From Lysobacter sp. Root690 (GTDB lineage: Bacteria; Pseudomonadota; Gammaproteobacteria; Xanthomonadales; Xanthomonadaceae), in the NCBI RefSeq assembly GCF_001427785.1, contig NZ_LMHM01000018.1:64541-128540 (forward strand): a stretch of DNA of 64,000 nucleotides, read 5' to 3'. The notes under the pieces were generated by a model that did no database searches, was not told the DNA's origin, and worked only from the letters and a program-made list of their open reading frames with translations. The position numbers were made by a program, and so were the translations under genes. Positions within the stretch are counted from its first letter, which is position 1, and the number at the start of each line of letters is the position of its first letter. Shown one piece after another: positions 48,478 through 57,742 of the stretch.

Positions 48478-51400
48478 TTATCGAATCTGGCGCCAGGACT
48501 GGCGACCGCAGGGACGTGGCAGGTAAAGCGGTTGCGAACCGGAGGTCTGCACCATGATCGAGCACTTCGACGCCACCGCCTGAGCGATCTGCTCCTGGGT
48601 CGCGGTCGCCGGCAGGATGTCGCTCTTGGGCGTCGCCACCACCACCACGTCCTTGACCGGCGCCGAACCGCCGTTGAGCTTGGCCGCGCCGACCCCGGCG
48701 CCGAGATTGTTGCCGAGCGCCGAATTGACCTTGGCATTGGCCAGCGCCGAACCGCCGCTGAGCGCATCCAGGCCGTACAGCCAGTTGTTGCCGTCGGTCG
48801 AACAGCCGTCGGTGCTGGTCGGGTCGTAGGTCGGGAAGAACAGGATGCCGTTCTGCAGTCGCAGGTTGCCGACCGAGCGCTCGCCGGTGCCGACCGGGTT
48901 GCCGGTACGTCCGGGATCCACGCCCAGGTCGAGGTACCAGCCCTTCTTGGTCGCGTCCAGGCGCTCGCCGGTGATCATGCGCACCTGCAATCCCTGCGAG
49001 GTGGTCTGCTCGAGGATGTACTGGCGCTGCAGTTCGCTGCGACCGACCACCTGCGAACCGCGGTCCATCACGCCGTAAATCGTCTGCATGGTGCGATCGC
49101 TGGGATCGCCGGTGAACGAGAACGCACCGGTGCCGAAGAACACCATCACGTTGTCGCCGGCCATGGTCGCTTCCAGGCCGCCGACGATCGGCTGACGTTC
49201 GTTGAAGTTGTCCTTGTTTCGGGCGATGAACAAGGGCTTGTTGGCGTTGGCCACGGTGTTGTTGCGCAGGTCGAACTTCCACACCGCGCCGTTGAGATCG
49301 GCCGCGTACGCCGTGTCGGCGTAACCGTCGCGGCCGACCGTCGCGCCGGTGCCGTCGAAGCGATCGATCACCACCAGGTTGCCCAGGCCGTTCTTGGTCC
49401 GGGTCGGCAGCGGCGCATCGGTTTCCTGCGCCTGGATCCGCTCCACGGCGCCGGTGGCGATATCGACCAGGAACAGCACGGCCTTACCGTTCACGCTTTC
49501 GTAGCCGTTGCCGAACACCGCCTTCCACTTCACCACGCCGCTGCTGAGCTTGACCGGCACGATCGCGATCTTGCCGAGCACGCTACCGATGTCCTTACCG
49601 CCATTGGCGTCGGACACCTTGTCGTTGATTTCCCACAGCACCCGCAAGCTGTTCTGGTCGGTCACGTCGAGCGCGAACACGCCGCGGCCGCCGGCGCCGA
49701 CGCTGGCCGCGACCACGGTCTTCCAGGCACTGCCATCGTGCGCATCGGACACAGTGGCCAGGCCATCGACGTAGTAACGGTGCTGGAACACCTGATCGTT
49801 ACGGTCCTCGGCGCGATACGGGAACAACAGATTGCCCATGTGGCCGACCGAAGTGGCCGGGATGTAGGCGAACACTTCGCGGCCGGTGTCGCCGTTGAAG
49901 GCATGGAACATGCCGTCGTTGGCGCCGACATAGACGAACGCGCTGCGGGTGTTCTGCTTGGTCCGCAGGTAATTGGCGTAATTGAGCGCGTCGGCGGCGC
50001 CCGCGCTGGTGCGCAGGCCGCGATAACCGTAGTCGTCGCCCTTGGCCGAAACCAGCGGCGTCGAATTGACGATGTCGCCCAGCAGCGTGGTGCGCTTGCG
50101 CAGCTTGCCGCCGTTGTTGCCGTCGTTGGCGCGCGAACCGCGCAGGTAGGCGACCGCTTCGGCTCCGGTAACGCCGCCGACGATGCGGTTGAACTTGCCG
50201 GCGCAGTTCTGCAAGGCATCGCTGCACAGCGCGGCGAGCACGGCGGTATCGCTGCTGCCGAGCGCGGCGACGGTGAAGTCGCTGACCAGCGGCAGCACGT
50301 TGCCCGACAGGGTCTTGCCGAAGTTGATCGTGCGACCGCCCGTTTCCAGGCCCGAAGCCGCTTCCCACAGATTGGTGAAGGTGATCGTGCCGGTCACCGC
50401 GTCGTGACTGGCCTTGGACGCGTTCAAGCGGCTGAACCAGTCGGTGCCGTTGTTGGCCGACTGATAGGTCGGCTCGACCGACAAGGTGTTGCTGCCGATG
50501 CGCGAACCGGTCAGGCCGATCGTGCCCGACGGCGTGTTCGCCGCGCCCACCGAGGCCAGGATCTCGCGCATCGCCGAGGTGATGTCGGCCGGCGTGGTGG
50601 CGTTGATGAACTTGCCGCGCGCGTTCATGGTCGCGTGCCAGATTTCATCGACCGTGCTCGGCGCATCGTTCTGATACGCGCGCCACGCCGGTGCGTTACC
50701 GGCGGTGTAGGGATCGGGCGTGTTGGTGAACGGATCGTAGGTGCGGCCGTAGATCTCGCCCTTGGCGCCGAGGGTCACGCCATAGAAATTCATGTGCGGG
50801 TCGGCGCGGCAATCGAGCTTGGGATCGTTCGGCGTGGTCTTGCACTGCTCCGGCACCGGCACCTTGCCCAGGCCCAGGTCGGTGCGCAGCGTGTCCTTGT
50901 AATAGAACGCGGCGGTGTCGGCCAGGGTGTTCGGGAACGCATCGGCCAACGGCGCGGGCATGTCGGCGTCCTGCGAGCCGACCGTCGGGCCGTCGGTATT
51001 GCTGTAGCCGTCGGTGAACAGCATGCCCGCGTTGATCTGGCAGGCGAACTTGACCGGCGCGCCGGCGTCGGTGCGCTTGAACTGGCGGCCGATGTGCTGC
51101 ACCGCCCAACGGTTGGGCGTGCCGCCGCTGGCGCCGATCCTGAGCAGCTGATCGTTGTACAGCGAGGCCTTGTCGGTCGCGACCGACATGTCGCGCATCG
51201 TCACGTTGGCGTAGTTGTAGCTGCCGCCGCCGCTGTTGATGGTGAACATGCCGACGCGCATCTTCTCGGTCTTTTCCAGCGACAGCGTCAGCGCGGCGCG
51301 CATCGCGCGCACGCGGTTGCCGTAGAAGCTGAACCAGTTGGCGAAATTCTGGATCGCCTTGTTGTACTGGGCCGCGCTGCCGAAATTGCCGGGACGGATT

Positions 51401-52281
51401 TCGTAGCGATACAGATTGCAGCCGTCGCCGCAGGCGTTGGTGGCGGTGACAGGCGTGGCGGAATAACCGAACAGATCGGCGGCCGGCGTGCCGGCCGGCT
51501 GCACCACGGTCGCGGTCTTCAGATAGAACGATGCCGGGTAATAGCGGATGGCGACATTGCAGTTCGCGTTCAAGGTCACCGCGTTGGTCAGCGTGCGCCA
51601 GTTGTTCGAGCCGCTGAGGCCGCCGCAGGCCTGATCGATCCAATACACGGTGTTGCGCGGCAAGGTCGCGCCGTTGGGCACGTAGAAACGCTCATCGCCG
51701 TTGTTGGCCGACCAGTCCGAGGCCAGGCCGATGGTGGGCGTGGCCGAATCGGGATTGACCCGGGTCGCGCCGACATCGGCTTGCGGATAATCGACGATCT
51801 CGTTCGCCGCGTTCGGCCGCTTCCACGGCGAATACGTCACCAGCGGACTAAAATACGCTGGGTTGTAGTCGGGCGAGCGGGCGAAGCCGAAATTGTCGAT
51901 CGGCGCGATCGCCACGCGCGAGGTGTCGATGCGATAGCCGACCGACGGGATGGTGTGGTGATAGCCGCGCGAATCGAAGCCATCGGCCTGGGTGCGCAGG
52001 CGCGCGTTGGCGCCGCTGCCGGTGAAGTAGCCGTTGGTCGCGCGCGAGTCGTACTCCCAGAACGCGGCGCCGTCGGCGCCCGGGAACAGGGTCTGGAAGG
52101 TCATCGAGCCCGAGTCGTCGACCGCCATGACGAACGCCGGCGGAATAGTGACGCTCGAATTCAACGGCGCCTGCGCCAACGTGCCGTCGGCTTGCAGGGC
52201 GTTGGCGTTGTACAGCCAGTACCCGGCGCCGGCGGCGGCCAGCATCAGCGGGATCGCGAGATAAACGCGGGGGGATGCCAT
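48478..52281 (-). CDS. pilY1: Type IV pilus tip-associated adhesin PilY1
   Basis: This 1267-aa protein has an N-terminal hydrophobic segment (VYLAIPLMLAAAGAGYWLY). A von Willebrand A-like region follows, with MIDAS-type FVMAVDDSGSMTF (DxSxS). The C-terminal PilY1 beta-propeller (about residues 640-1150) has repeated strands such as SAFVYVGANDGMFHAFNGDT and AYAADLNGAVWKFDLR. Acidic loops typical of its Ca2+ site are seen (DGYADTAYAADLNG). PilY1 controls pilus retraction and adhesion at the tip. It sits between pilX and pilE as in Xanthomonas and Pseudomonas. Confidence 0.95.
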   Translation of the reverse strand: MASPRVYLAIPLMLAAAGAGYWLYNANALQADGTLAQAPLNSSVTIPPAFVMAVDDSGSMTFQTLFPGADGAAFWEYDSRATNGYFTGSGANARLRTQADGFDSRGYHHTIPSVGYRIDTSRVAIAPIDNFGFARSPDYNPAYFSPLVTYSPWKRPNAANEIVDYPQADVGATRVNPDSATPTIGLASDWSANNGDERFYVPNGATLPRNTVYWIDQACGGLSGSNNWRTLTNAVTLNANCNVAIRYYPASFYLKTATVVQPAGTPAADLFGYSATPVTATNACGDGCNLYRYEIRPGNFGSAAQYNKAIQNFANWFSFYGNRVRAMRAALTLSLEKTEKMRVGMFTINSGGGSYNYANVTMRDMSVATDKASLYNDQLLRIGASGGTPNRWAVQHIGRQFKRTDAGAPVKFACQINAGMLFTDGYSNTDGPTVGSQDADMPAPLADAFPNTLADTAAFYYKDTLRTDLGLGKVPVPEQCKTTPNDPKLDCRADPHMNFYGVTLGAKGEIYGRTYDPFTNTPDPYTAGNAPAWRAYQNDAPSTVDEIWHATMNARGKFINATTPADITSAMREILASVGAANTPSGTIGLTGSRIGSNTLSVEPTYQSANNGTDWFSRLNASKASHDAVTGTITFTNLWEAASGLETGGRTINFGKTLSGNVLPLVSDFTVAALGSSDTAVLAALCSDALQNCAGKFNRIVGGVTGAEAVAYLRGSRANDGNNGGKLRKRTTLLGDIVNSTPLVSAKGDDYGYRGLRTSAGAADALNYANYLRTKQNTRSAFVYVGANDGMFHAFNGDTGREVFAYIPATSVGHMGNLLFPYRAEDRNDQVFQHRYYVDGLATVSDAHDGSAWKTVVAASVGAGGRGVFALDVTDQNSLRVLWEINDKVSDANGGKDIGSVLGKIAIVPVKLSSGVVKWKAVFGNGYESVNGKAVLFLVDIATGAVERIQAQETDAPLPTRTKNGLGNLVVIDRFDGTGATVGRDGYADTAYAADLNGAVWKFDLRNNTVANANKPLFIARNKDNFNERQPIVGGLEATMAGDNVMVFFGTGAFSFTGDPSDRTMQTIYGVMDRGSQVVGRSELQRQYILEQTTSQGLQVRMITGERLDATKKGWYLDLGVDPGRTGNPVGTGERSVGNLRLQNGILFFPTYDPTSTDGCSTDGNNWLYGLDALSGGSALANAKVNSALGNNLGAGVGAAKLNGGSAPVKDVVVVATPKSDILPATATQEQIAQAVASKCSIMVQTSGSQPLYLPRPCGRQSWRQIR

Positions 52282-52291
52282 GGCGGAACCC

Positions 52292-52813
52292 TCAGGGTAC
52301 GAAGATGGTGTCGATGACGGCGTCCGAACCGGGGTTCGTGCCGCGGTCCACGGCATAGGCCGTGACCTGGAAGATCAGGTTGGTGTTCTCGCTGATCGGA
52401 ACGGTGCCCATGCCGATGCCGGTGCCGCCGGAAACGCATTCGTCGATGCGGCGGGTATGGCTGAGCTTCGCCGGCAACGGATCGGAGTACTTCATCGTGC
52501 GCGCCCAACCGCTGGGATCGAAGCCGGCCACGCAGAACGGTTCGTCGATGGCGATCACCTCGGCGCCGCCGCTCTGCACCTGACGCTGCAGATCGGCCTC
52601 GTTGCTGCGCGCGCGGCCCTCGGCATTCTGGAAGGCGTTGTTGGTCGAGCGGTAGCTCGAGGTCATGCGCTCCTGCAGGCCGGTCACCTGCAACGCGGTG
52701 ATGCCGATCAGCGCCAGCAGCACGAGCATCATCAAGGCGACATACAGTACGGCGCCGCGCTGCCTGCGCAGCGGGCTGGTGGAGACGGAACGACGGCTAC
52801 GGACGATAGTCAT
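52292..52813 (-). CDS. pilX: Type IV pilus assembly protein PilX
   Basis: This 173-aa minor pilin-like protein has the PilX N-terminus QRGAVLYVALMMLVLLALIG, then TALQVTGLQERMTSSYRSTN and NAFQNAEGRARSNEADLQ. It lacks the canonical E5, as is typical of PilX. The start at 52813 lies 9 bases after the pilW stop; a TTG at 52825 is possible. It is part of the fimT-to-pilE operon. Confidence 0.92.
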   Translation of the reverse strand: MTIVRSRRSVSTSPLRRQRGAVLYVALMMLVLLALIGITALQVTGLQERMTSSYRSTNNAFQNAEGRARSNEADLQRQVQSGGAEVIAIDEPFCVAGFDPSGWARTMKYSDPLPAKLSHTRRIDECVSGGTGIGMGTVPISENTNLIFQVTAYAVDRGTNPGSDAVIDTIFVP

Positions 52814-52821
52814 GGCGGGCC

Positions 52822-54048
52822 TCAATTTCCGTACAACCGGTTGCGCAGGGCGATATTGGTTTCGTAGACGCTGCGGTAGCGTCCATCCGCGGGCAGTTGC
52901 AGACGGGTTCCCAGCGAGCGGGTCGGCGCGGTCTTCTGCGCGGCCGCGGCGCGATCGTTGCCGCGCACCAGCAAGCCCACCTGGACGCCGCCGACGCGCT
53001 GCCAGCCGGCCTGGCTTTCGCTGTCGGGCAACATGCCGGCCGCGGTACGGATGCCGTTGATCACACCGGTGGGCGCCTGCGCCGGATCGGTGACGATGTC
53101 CTGAGCGAACAGCAGTTGCATGTTCTCCACGCCTTCGACCACTTCCTCAGCCAACCCGGTGTCGAGTTCCACCGCGCCCGCGCCGGGCGGCACGTTGAGG
53201 CGCGCACGGAACAGCGAGGGCTCGCCGGCCGCATTGAGACCGATGTAGTAGACGAAGCTTTCGGCGCGGTACAGGCGCGCTTGGCCCGAGGCGAAGGTGT
53301 CGGAACCGTCGAACCCGATCTGGTTCACGCCGGTGTTGCGCACGGTGATCTGCACCGTGCCCGCGCCGGTGGCGATCGCGCTGGCCTGGAACATCACCGC
53401 CGAACGGCAGTCGGCGATGCCGAATATGCCCGGCGTGGGCATGGCGGCGGTCAGTACCGGCCATTGCGCGCCGTTGACCAGGATCGTGGCGGGATTGCCG
53501 GTGGTGAAACCGGTGACCTCGGCGCTTTCCGGCGACAGGAACCGCAGCATCAGGATGTCGCTGCCGCGGATCGGAGCGGGTTGCAGACGCTGGGTACCGG
53601 TCAGGAACGCGTTCGGCAATGCCGGCGACCAATCGGCCGACGCGCCCGCGGTCGGCGTGGCGCTGATCGCGACGCTGTCGTTCGGCGCGCTGGCGAGCGC
53701 TTCGTAGCCGCGGATCGAGTAATCGAAACGCAGGGCCTCGCGCACGGCCGGGATGGTGTTGAAGTCGGCGCGGTTGGACAGGAACAGCTCGCCGAATTTG
53801 CCGTTGCCGGCGTAGAAATGCGCCTGGTCGGACACGCAACCGAAGTGACCGCTCATGCGCACGTCGCGCTGCAGCGAATCGATCGCGAAACGCGAGCTTT
53901 CCTGCGCGCGCGACAGCCCCTGCGCCATCAGGTACGAGGCGCGCGAGGCCGAGAAGATTTCGATCAATCCCAGCACCAGCACGGTGCTCAGCAGCAACGC
54001 CACCATGAGTTCGATCAAGGACAAGCCTGCTTGCAGACGACGGTTCAT
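52822..54048 (-). CDS. pilW: Type IV pilus minor pilin PilW
   Basis: This 408-aa prepilin has MNRRLQAGLSLIELMVALLL, with cleavage after G8 and E at +5. The assembly helix continues into SRASYLMAQGLSRAQESSRF and a long beta-rich domain that includes GHFGCVSDQ. Its start overlaps the pilV stop by 4 bases. PilW is part of the priming complex at the pilus tip with PilV, PilX and PilY1. Confidence 0.93.
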   Translation of the reverse strand: MNRRLQAGLSLIELMVALLLSTVLVLGLIEIFSASRASYLMAQGLSRAQESSRFAIDSLQRDVRMSGHFGCVSDQAHFYAGNGKFGELFLSNRADFNTIPAVREALRFDYSIRGYEALASAPNDSVAISATPTAGASADWSPALPNAFLTGTQRLQPAPIRGSDILMLRFLSPESAEVTGFTTGNPATILVNGAQWPVLTAAMPTPGIFGIADCRSAVMFQASAIATGAGTVQITVRNTGVNQIGFDGSDTFASGQARLYRAESFVYYIGLNAAGEPSLFRARLNVPPGAGAVELDTGLAEEVVEGVENMQLLFAQDIVTDPAQAPTGVINGIRTAAGMLPDSESQAGWQRVGGVQVGLLVRGNDRAAAAQKTAPTRSLGTRLQLPADGRYRSVYETNIALRNRLYGN

Positions 54049-54530
54049 AGCGCGCTGTCCATTTCGAATTCGGTGACTGGCTTGGTCGGATCCCAGCGTT
54101 GGGCATCGCCCCATCGGATTCTGATGTTGACGGTCTTGTCGGTGCGCACGTCCACTATCGCCACCCCGGTTTCGCCCAATGCCTCACGCATGCGGCAAGT
54201 GAACGCGGTCTTGCGCTGATCCGGGGTGACCGTGTTCAGCACCGCGCACGAGGTATTCGCAGCGACCGACGACGCGTTGTACGTGCCGGTGTACTGCGCC
54301 GCGAGCAAGCGGTTGGAACGGATGTCGTCGAGCAGATCGCTCGACAGATTGGTCGCGATCGTGCGCTGGTTCGCGCTCTGCGCCAGACGCAGGTTGGTCG
54401 CCTGCAGCATCGCCAAACCAAGCAGGCCCAGGCCGAGCACGAGCACGGCCACCAACACTTCGATCAGGCTCAGGCCGCGACTCCGGCCAGAGGTTCGCGG
54501 CGCGCGCCGCCGCACGGCCCAGGCATTCAC
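54045..54530 (-). CDS. pilV: Type IV pilus modification protein PilV
   Basis: This 161-aa prepilin starts at GTG 54530, overlapping the fimT stop as GTGA. The leader is unusually long (about 19 residues) and basic, followed by the PilD site RG/LSLIEVLVAVLVLGLGLLG with E at +5, then LAMLQATNLRLAQSANQRT as in PilV. The short globular domain has two Cys residues. It lies between fimT and pilW in the standard order. Confidence 0.92.
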   Translation of the reverse strand: MNAWAVRRRAPRTSGRSRGLSLIEVLVAVLVLGLGLLGLAMLQATNLRLAQSANQRTIATNLSSDLLDDIRSNRLLAAQYTGTYNASSVAANTSCAVLNTVTPDQRKTAFTCRMREALGETGVAIVDVRTDKTVNIRIRWGDAQRWDPTKPVTEFEMDSAL

Positions 54531-55045
54531 TGGCAGGTCTCCTTGGTCACCGCGACCCGGCCGATCCGGTTGATCGCGAACGAGCGCCGGTTGTAGACGC
54601 CGGGCTTGCATTCGTGCGCTTGCAGCGCGAAGGAATAGGTGGCCCGGTCCAAGGTGCGGCCACGCTCGTCGAAGCTGATCTGGGTCACTCCGGTCGGCGG
54701 GGTGAAATCGATGCTGCTTTGCGGATCGACCACCCGCTTGATCTCGTTCGCGGTCAGCGCGCCGTCGCCGTTCTCGTCGGTCCAGATCAACAGGCCGGTG
54801 TTCCAGTCGCTGCCGCAGCCGGTTCCGTTGTTGTTCGGGCAGATCCGCGCGCTGCTCTTGCTGCGCACCGCTTCGGAGCGAGCGAAGTTGAGCGTCGCCA
54901 GCATCTGGTTGGTCGCGGTGGAAACGCGGTTGGCGCGTATGGATTCGGTGAAGGTAGGAAGTGCCAGGGCGAGCAGAATCGCGGCGATCGCGATCGTCAC
55001 CAACAGTTCGATCAATGTGAAGCCGGCGGACCGACGCAGAGCCAT
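54527..55045 (-). CDS. fimT: FimT/GspH-like pseudopilin
   Basis: This 172-aa protein has the prepilin motif SAG/FTLIELLVTIAIAAILL (cleavage after G8, E at +5) and the GspH/FimT region NFARSEAVRSKSSARICPN, with DWNTGLLIWTDENGDG. It is the first gene of the minor-pilin operon. FimT-type proteins can bind DNA during natural transformation in Legionella-type systems; whether this one does is not known. Confidence 0.92.
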   Translation of the reverse strand: MALRRSAGFTLIELLVTIAIAAILLALALPTFTESIRANRVSTATNQMLATLNFARSEAVRSKSSARICPNNNGTGCGSDWNTGLLIWTDENGDGALTANEIKRVVDPQSSIDFTPPTGVTQISFDERGRTLDRATYSFALQAHECKPGVYNRRSFAINRIGRVAVTKETCQ

Positions 55046-55270
55046 AGCGCTTCTCTTCCCCAGAGGACGCCTGGATGCTAACAGTCGGAATTACCTAGAA
55101 AAGGTGCCACACCGACGAGCGGTCGGGCGGAGTTGGTCAAAGGTTTTGTGCCTAGGAATACTCCGACACCGGTCACGCCTGGGCCCCTACCCGCGAACGC
55201 GGCGCCACCTGCTTCCGATCACATTCCGCGCCGGCGACTCTGTCCACCCCGCGACCGCCAAGGAATGGCC

Positions 55271-55804
55271 ATGCGAATCAAAGGCTTCGCTCTGCTTGAG
55301 TTCCTCTTCGCAATCGTCTGCACCGGCGTGCTGACCTTGATCGCCAGCTCGATCTTCGGCGCCCTCGCCGGCACCTCCCGCGTTGCCGCGGTGCGCAGCG
55401 GCCTGGCCGACAGCGTCGAGCAGGCCCACCAGTATGCCGCCGAGCACGCCAGCACCGTCTGGCTATGCCCTTCCCGCGAGGGCTTCGCCTGCGCGGACGA
55501 CTCCGACTGGAGCCACGGCTGGCTGGGCTTCGCCGATCGCAACGGCAACGCCCGCTTCGACGAGGGCGACGAACTGCTGCACAAGACCCCGCCCCTGCTC
55601 GACGGCCTGCGCCTGTGCAGCGCCCGCCGCCAGACCCGGATCCGGTTCCGGCCCCGGGACGGCCGCCCGGACTCGGCGATCGGCTTCACCTTGTGCGACC
55701 TGCGCTGCCCGCAGGAGGCGGTCGCCCTCGCTCTGACCGTAGAGGGCCGGATCAGCGAGCGTCCCGCGAGCCTGCGCGCGGCGCAGGAGTGCCAACTGGA
55801 ATGA
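55271..55804 (+). CDS. Second GspH/FimT-like pseudopilin, divergent from the pilus operon
   Basis: This 177-aa protein has a short leader and a prepilin-like site KG/FALLEFLFAIVCTGVLTLI with E at +5. The GspH-type block WLCPSREGFAC, DWSHGWLGFADRNGNARFDE follows, parallel to FimT. The start at 55271 has AAGGA 7 bases upstream. It is transcribed away from the fimT-pilE operon, with 225 bases between the start codons. It is probably a paralogue of FimT with a separate promoter. The four mature-domain Cys residues are unusual. Confidence 0.85.
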   Translation: MRIKGFALLEFLFAIVCTGVLTLIASSIFGALAGTSRVAAVRSGLADSVEQAHQYAAEHASTVWLCPSREGFACADDSDWSHGWLGFADRNGNARFDEGDELLHKTPPLLDGLRLCSARRQTRIRFRPRDGRPDSAIGFTLCDLRCPQEAVALALTVEGRISERPASLRAAQECQLE

Positions 55805-56020
55805 CCGCGCGCGGCGGTGCGCGGGCGGGCCCGGCACCGTCGACAGACAGGCAAGCGCTAATGACCCATGAGCGGAGTCGGATTTGGCGAGTTCGGCCGC
55901 GCCGCGCTCCATCGACTCGATGCGTCGTCGCTGCGACAACCACCGCGACGAAAATCCAGGCAATCGGCGCGCGGCACGATCGGCGCAAGCCGTCGCAGAT
56001 GAAAAACCGCGGCCAATGAA

Positions 56021-56098
56021 AAAGGCCGCGATTGCTCGCGGCCTTTCTCGTATTTGGCGCCCTAAGTTGGACCTCGAACCAACGCCACCTGATTACGG
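56021..56098 (-). pseudogene. Decayed tRNA-Asn 3' half plus terminator
   Basis: A hairpin AAAGGCCGCGA-TTGC-TCGCGGCCTTT (56021-56046) has the same TTGC loop as the tRNA-Asn terminator and a compensated stem. From 56055 the sequence TGGCGCCCTAAGTTGGAC, CTCGAACCAACG and CCTGATTA follows tRNA-Asn through the T-arm and 3' anticodon arm, with one inserted base in the T-loop region. Similarity stops there. It is not a functional tRNA. Confidence 0.75.
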
Positions 56099-56202
56099 CC
56101 AGCTGACTAAGTAACGCCAAGTGGCTAATACATGTAAGAAACCAATAGCAAGTCGCTTAAAAAGCGGCGCCCAGGGTTGAAGCTCCGTAATATTCAGAGG
56201 AT

Positions 56203-56310
56203 TTAACTCTGATTTTGGACGTTTGGCTGTTCCGGTACGCGCCGGCTAGCGGCCATGGCTTCATCGACTATGAGTTGACCCAGCGCCATGCCGATACGAA
56301 GCGCGAACAT
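56203..56310 (-). CDS. Possible 35-aa peptide in the tRNA-Asn islet
   Basis: The frame MFALRIGMALGQLIVDEAMA and onward reads like a protein fragment but has no Shine-Dalgarno. It is followed by AT-rich inverted sequence. It may be a remnant of a phage or island gene. Confidence 0.2.
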   Translation of the reverse strand: MFALRIGMALGQLIVDEAMAASRRVPEQPNVQNQS

Positions 56311-56366
56311 TTAGTGCGTCGTAACCACTCAGCGATCGATAGATTTCCATCAGGCGATCAAAGCGC

Positions 56367-57023
56367 TTAAGCACCAGTGCCCCAATCGTAGATCCCATAA
56401 GTCTCTGGCGTTACGTAAAACACGTCGACTGAATTCCACTTCGATGATAAAAACAGGCCGCAAAGCACGGGCGAGCCCGGCATCTCTTCTATTCGACTAA
56501 GGCCGGCCTTTTGCCCATTGATGTGCAATTCGCTTGCCCATGCATGGTTTGCCCTTTCCAACGCGCACTCGCGCACGGATTCAAGGGACCCATTGATCAG
56601 ATCCCGAGCCTTGGCTCCGGATACCGCCACCAGTTCGCTTTCACGAAACAATGGAGTGAGCCACAGATCGGCAAACCCCTCAAAGTCCTCCACCCGGGTT
56701 TCTGTGATTTCCCATTCCTCCAGCCAATACAGACGCCGGGTAACCAGCATCACCAAGGCTTCGAGCTCGGAATCGGCCGATGTCCTGGGTATTTCCATGA
56801 TGTGGGCGGTACACCACATTTCGTCCCGCGTGGATATCTGCAAAGTCGTCACCGATTGCGAGAGCGACTTGAGCATCATCGACTCCAACGCAATCGTTCC
56901 GGCCCGTAGCGACTCCAGTGGCAACTTCGGCAGGGTGATTTCATGGCCGACTTGTGCGCGCTCACGATCGCTCTTCTTGCCGAGTTCCAGCCGTGAGAAC
57001 AGTCCCGTTAATTTTCCCAGCAT
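56367..57023 (-). CDS. Uncharacterised islet protein
   Basis: This 218-aa soluble protein is encoded in clearly AT-richer DNA than its surroundings. No motif is recognised. It has an early basic region (LFSRLELGKKSDRERAQ), an acidic, Trp-rich middle (LYWLEEWEITETRVEDFEGF) and a C-terminal PVLCGLFLSSKWNSVDVFYV. It is flanked by tRNA-Asn and its decayed copy, so it is probably cargo of a small integrated element. Alone on the islet, it could be an orphan defence or immunity protein, but nothing in the sequence shows that. Confidence 0.75.
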   Translation of the reverse strand: MLGKLTGLFSRLELGKKSDRERAQVGHEITLPKLPLESLRAGTIALESMMLKSLSQSVTTLQISTRDEMWCTAHIMEIPRTSADSELEALVMLVTRRLYWLEEWEITETRVEDFEGFADLWLTPLFRESELVAVSGAKARDLINGSLESVRECALERANHAWASELHINGQKAGLSRIEEMPGSPVLCGLFLSSKWNSVDVFYVTPETYGIYDWGTGA

Positions 57024-57543
57024 GCTATATCCCTAGTTCACCCGTTAACGGCACTACCGCGCCACGGTGGGCACCATCTGGAAAAGCGTACACCGGCATG
57101 GACCGACGTTTCGCCAAAACTGCGTCGTGGCGAAATATGGAGTTTGAGGCCGAGCCATCTTCTGGCTTATGCGCCTACCCGAGTACGGACGCCAGATCCT
57201 GTAGGAAGTAGCCGCTAACAAATGCCCCGCACTTTCGAGCCGCATCATGCGATGGAGCAGACGAAGCGCCGGAATCGACTCAATTGCCTCGATCGTGCCG
57301 CAATAGGCCGCACGCGACATCGACCAAGTGCCAGGGCCGCGCGCCGCTTCGCCACGGTCACACTGTAGCGGCCGCCGGAGCCGCGCCCCAGGCCGGCAGC
57401 AACAAGGAGATCGGCGCCGAAGCGACCGGCTTCTTGTGGGTCGCCAGGATCTGAAATCATCAAGCGCCATGTCCGCGCGAAGCCGAAAACCACGAAGCCG
57501 GCCCGACAATTTGGGAGAAGTGGCGGAATTTGGGAGAAATAAA
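57024..57543. other. Right part of the tRNA-Asn islet, no gene recognised
   Basis: No gene or RNA is recognised between the islet protein and the tRNA-Asn terminator. No integrase gene is present. Confidence 0.4.
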
Positions 57544-57569
57544 AAGGGCTGCGATTGCTCGCAGCCCTT
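57544..57569 (-). terminator. Terminator downstream of tRNA-Asn
   Basis: A perfect stem, AAGGGCTGCGA-TTGC-TCGCAGCCCTT, is preceded by an A run (T run on the minus strand), 8 bases beyond the CCA end. Confidence 0.85.
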
Positions 57570-57577
57570 GGTAATAC

Positions 57578-57654
57578 TGGCGCCCGAAGTTGGACTCGAA
57601 CCAACGACCCCCTGATTAACAGTCAAGTGCTCTAACCGGCTGAGCTATTCGGGC
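57578..57654 (-). tRNA. tRNA-Asn (GTT)
   Basis: A 77-nt cloverleaf with acceptor GCCCGAA/TTCGGGC and D-arm AGCTCAGCCGGTTAGAGC. The anticodon loop is CTTGA-CTGTTAA-TCAGG (anticodon GTT), the T-arm contains GGTTCGAGTCC, the discriminator is G and CCA is encoded. A decayed copy of its 3' half lies 1.5 kb to the left. Confidence 0.96.
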
Positions 57655-57742
57655 GGGGCTGCATATGATGCTTACTGAGTCGACCGGCGTCAACACTCTT
57701 GTGCAAAAAAGTGAAAAACCCCGGTTTTTCAGCGGCCTCGGC

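Larger units (their letters stand above)
55805..56366. other. Region with a tRNA-Asn remnant and no clear gene
   Basis: It holds the decayed tRNA-Asn 3' half and terminator (56021-56098) and, on the minus strand, a 35-codon open frame (56203-56310). AT content increases to the right of the remnant. Confidence 0.5.

Noticed and set aside
48319..52317. A 1332-codon open frame antisense to pilY1.
   Set aside because: PilY1 is clearly coded on the minus strand; the antisense translation lacks domains and is low-complexity Val/Gly/Arg.
55090..55120. Sigma54-type promoter (TGGCAC) upstream of the fimT operon.
   Set aside because: The -24 half is present but the -12 GC is missing at the right distance.
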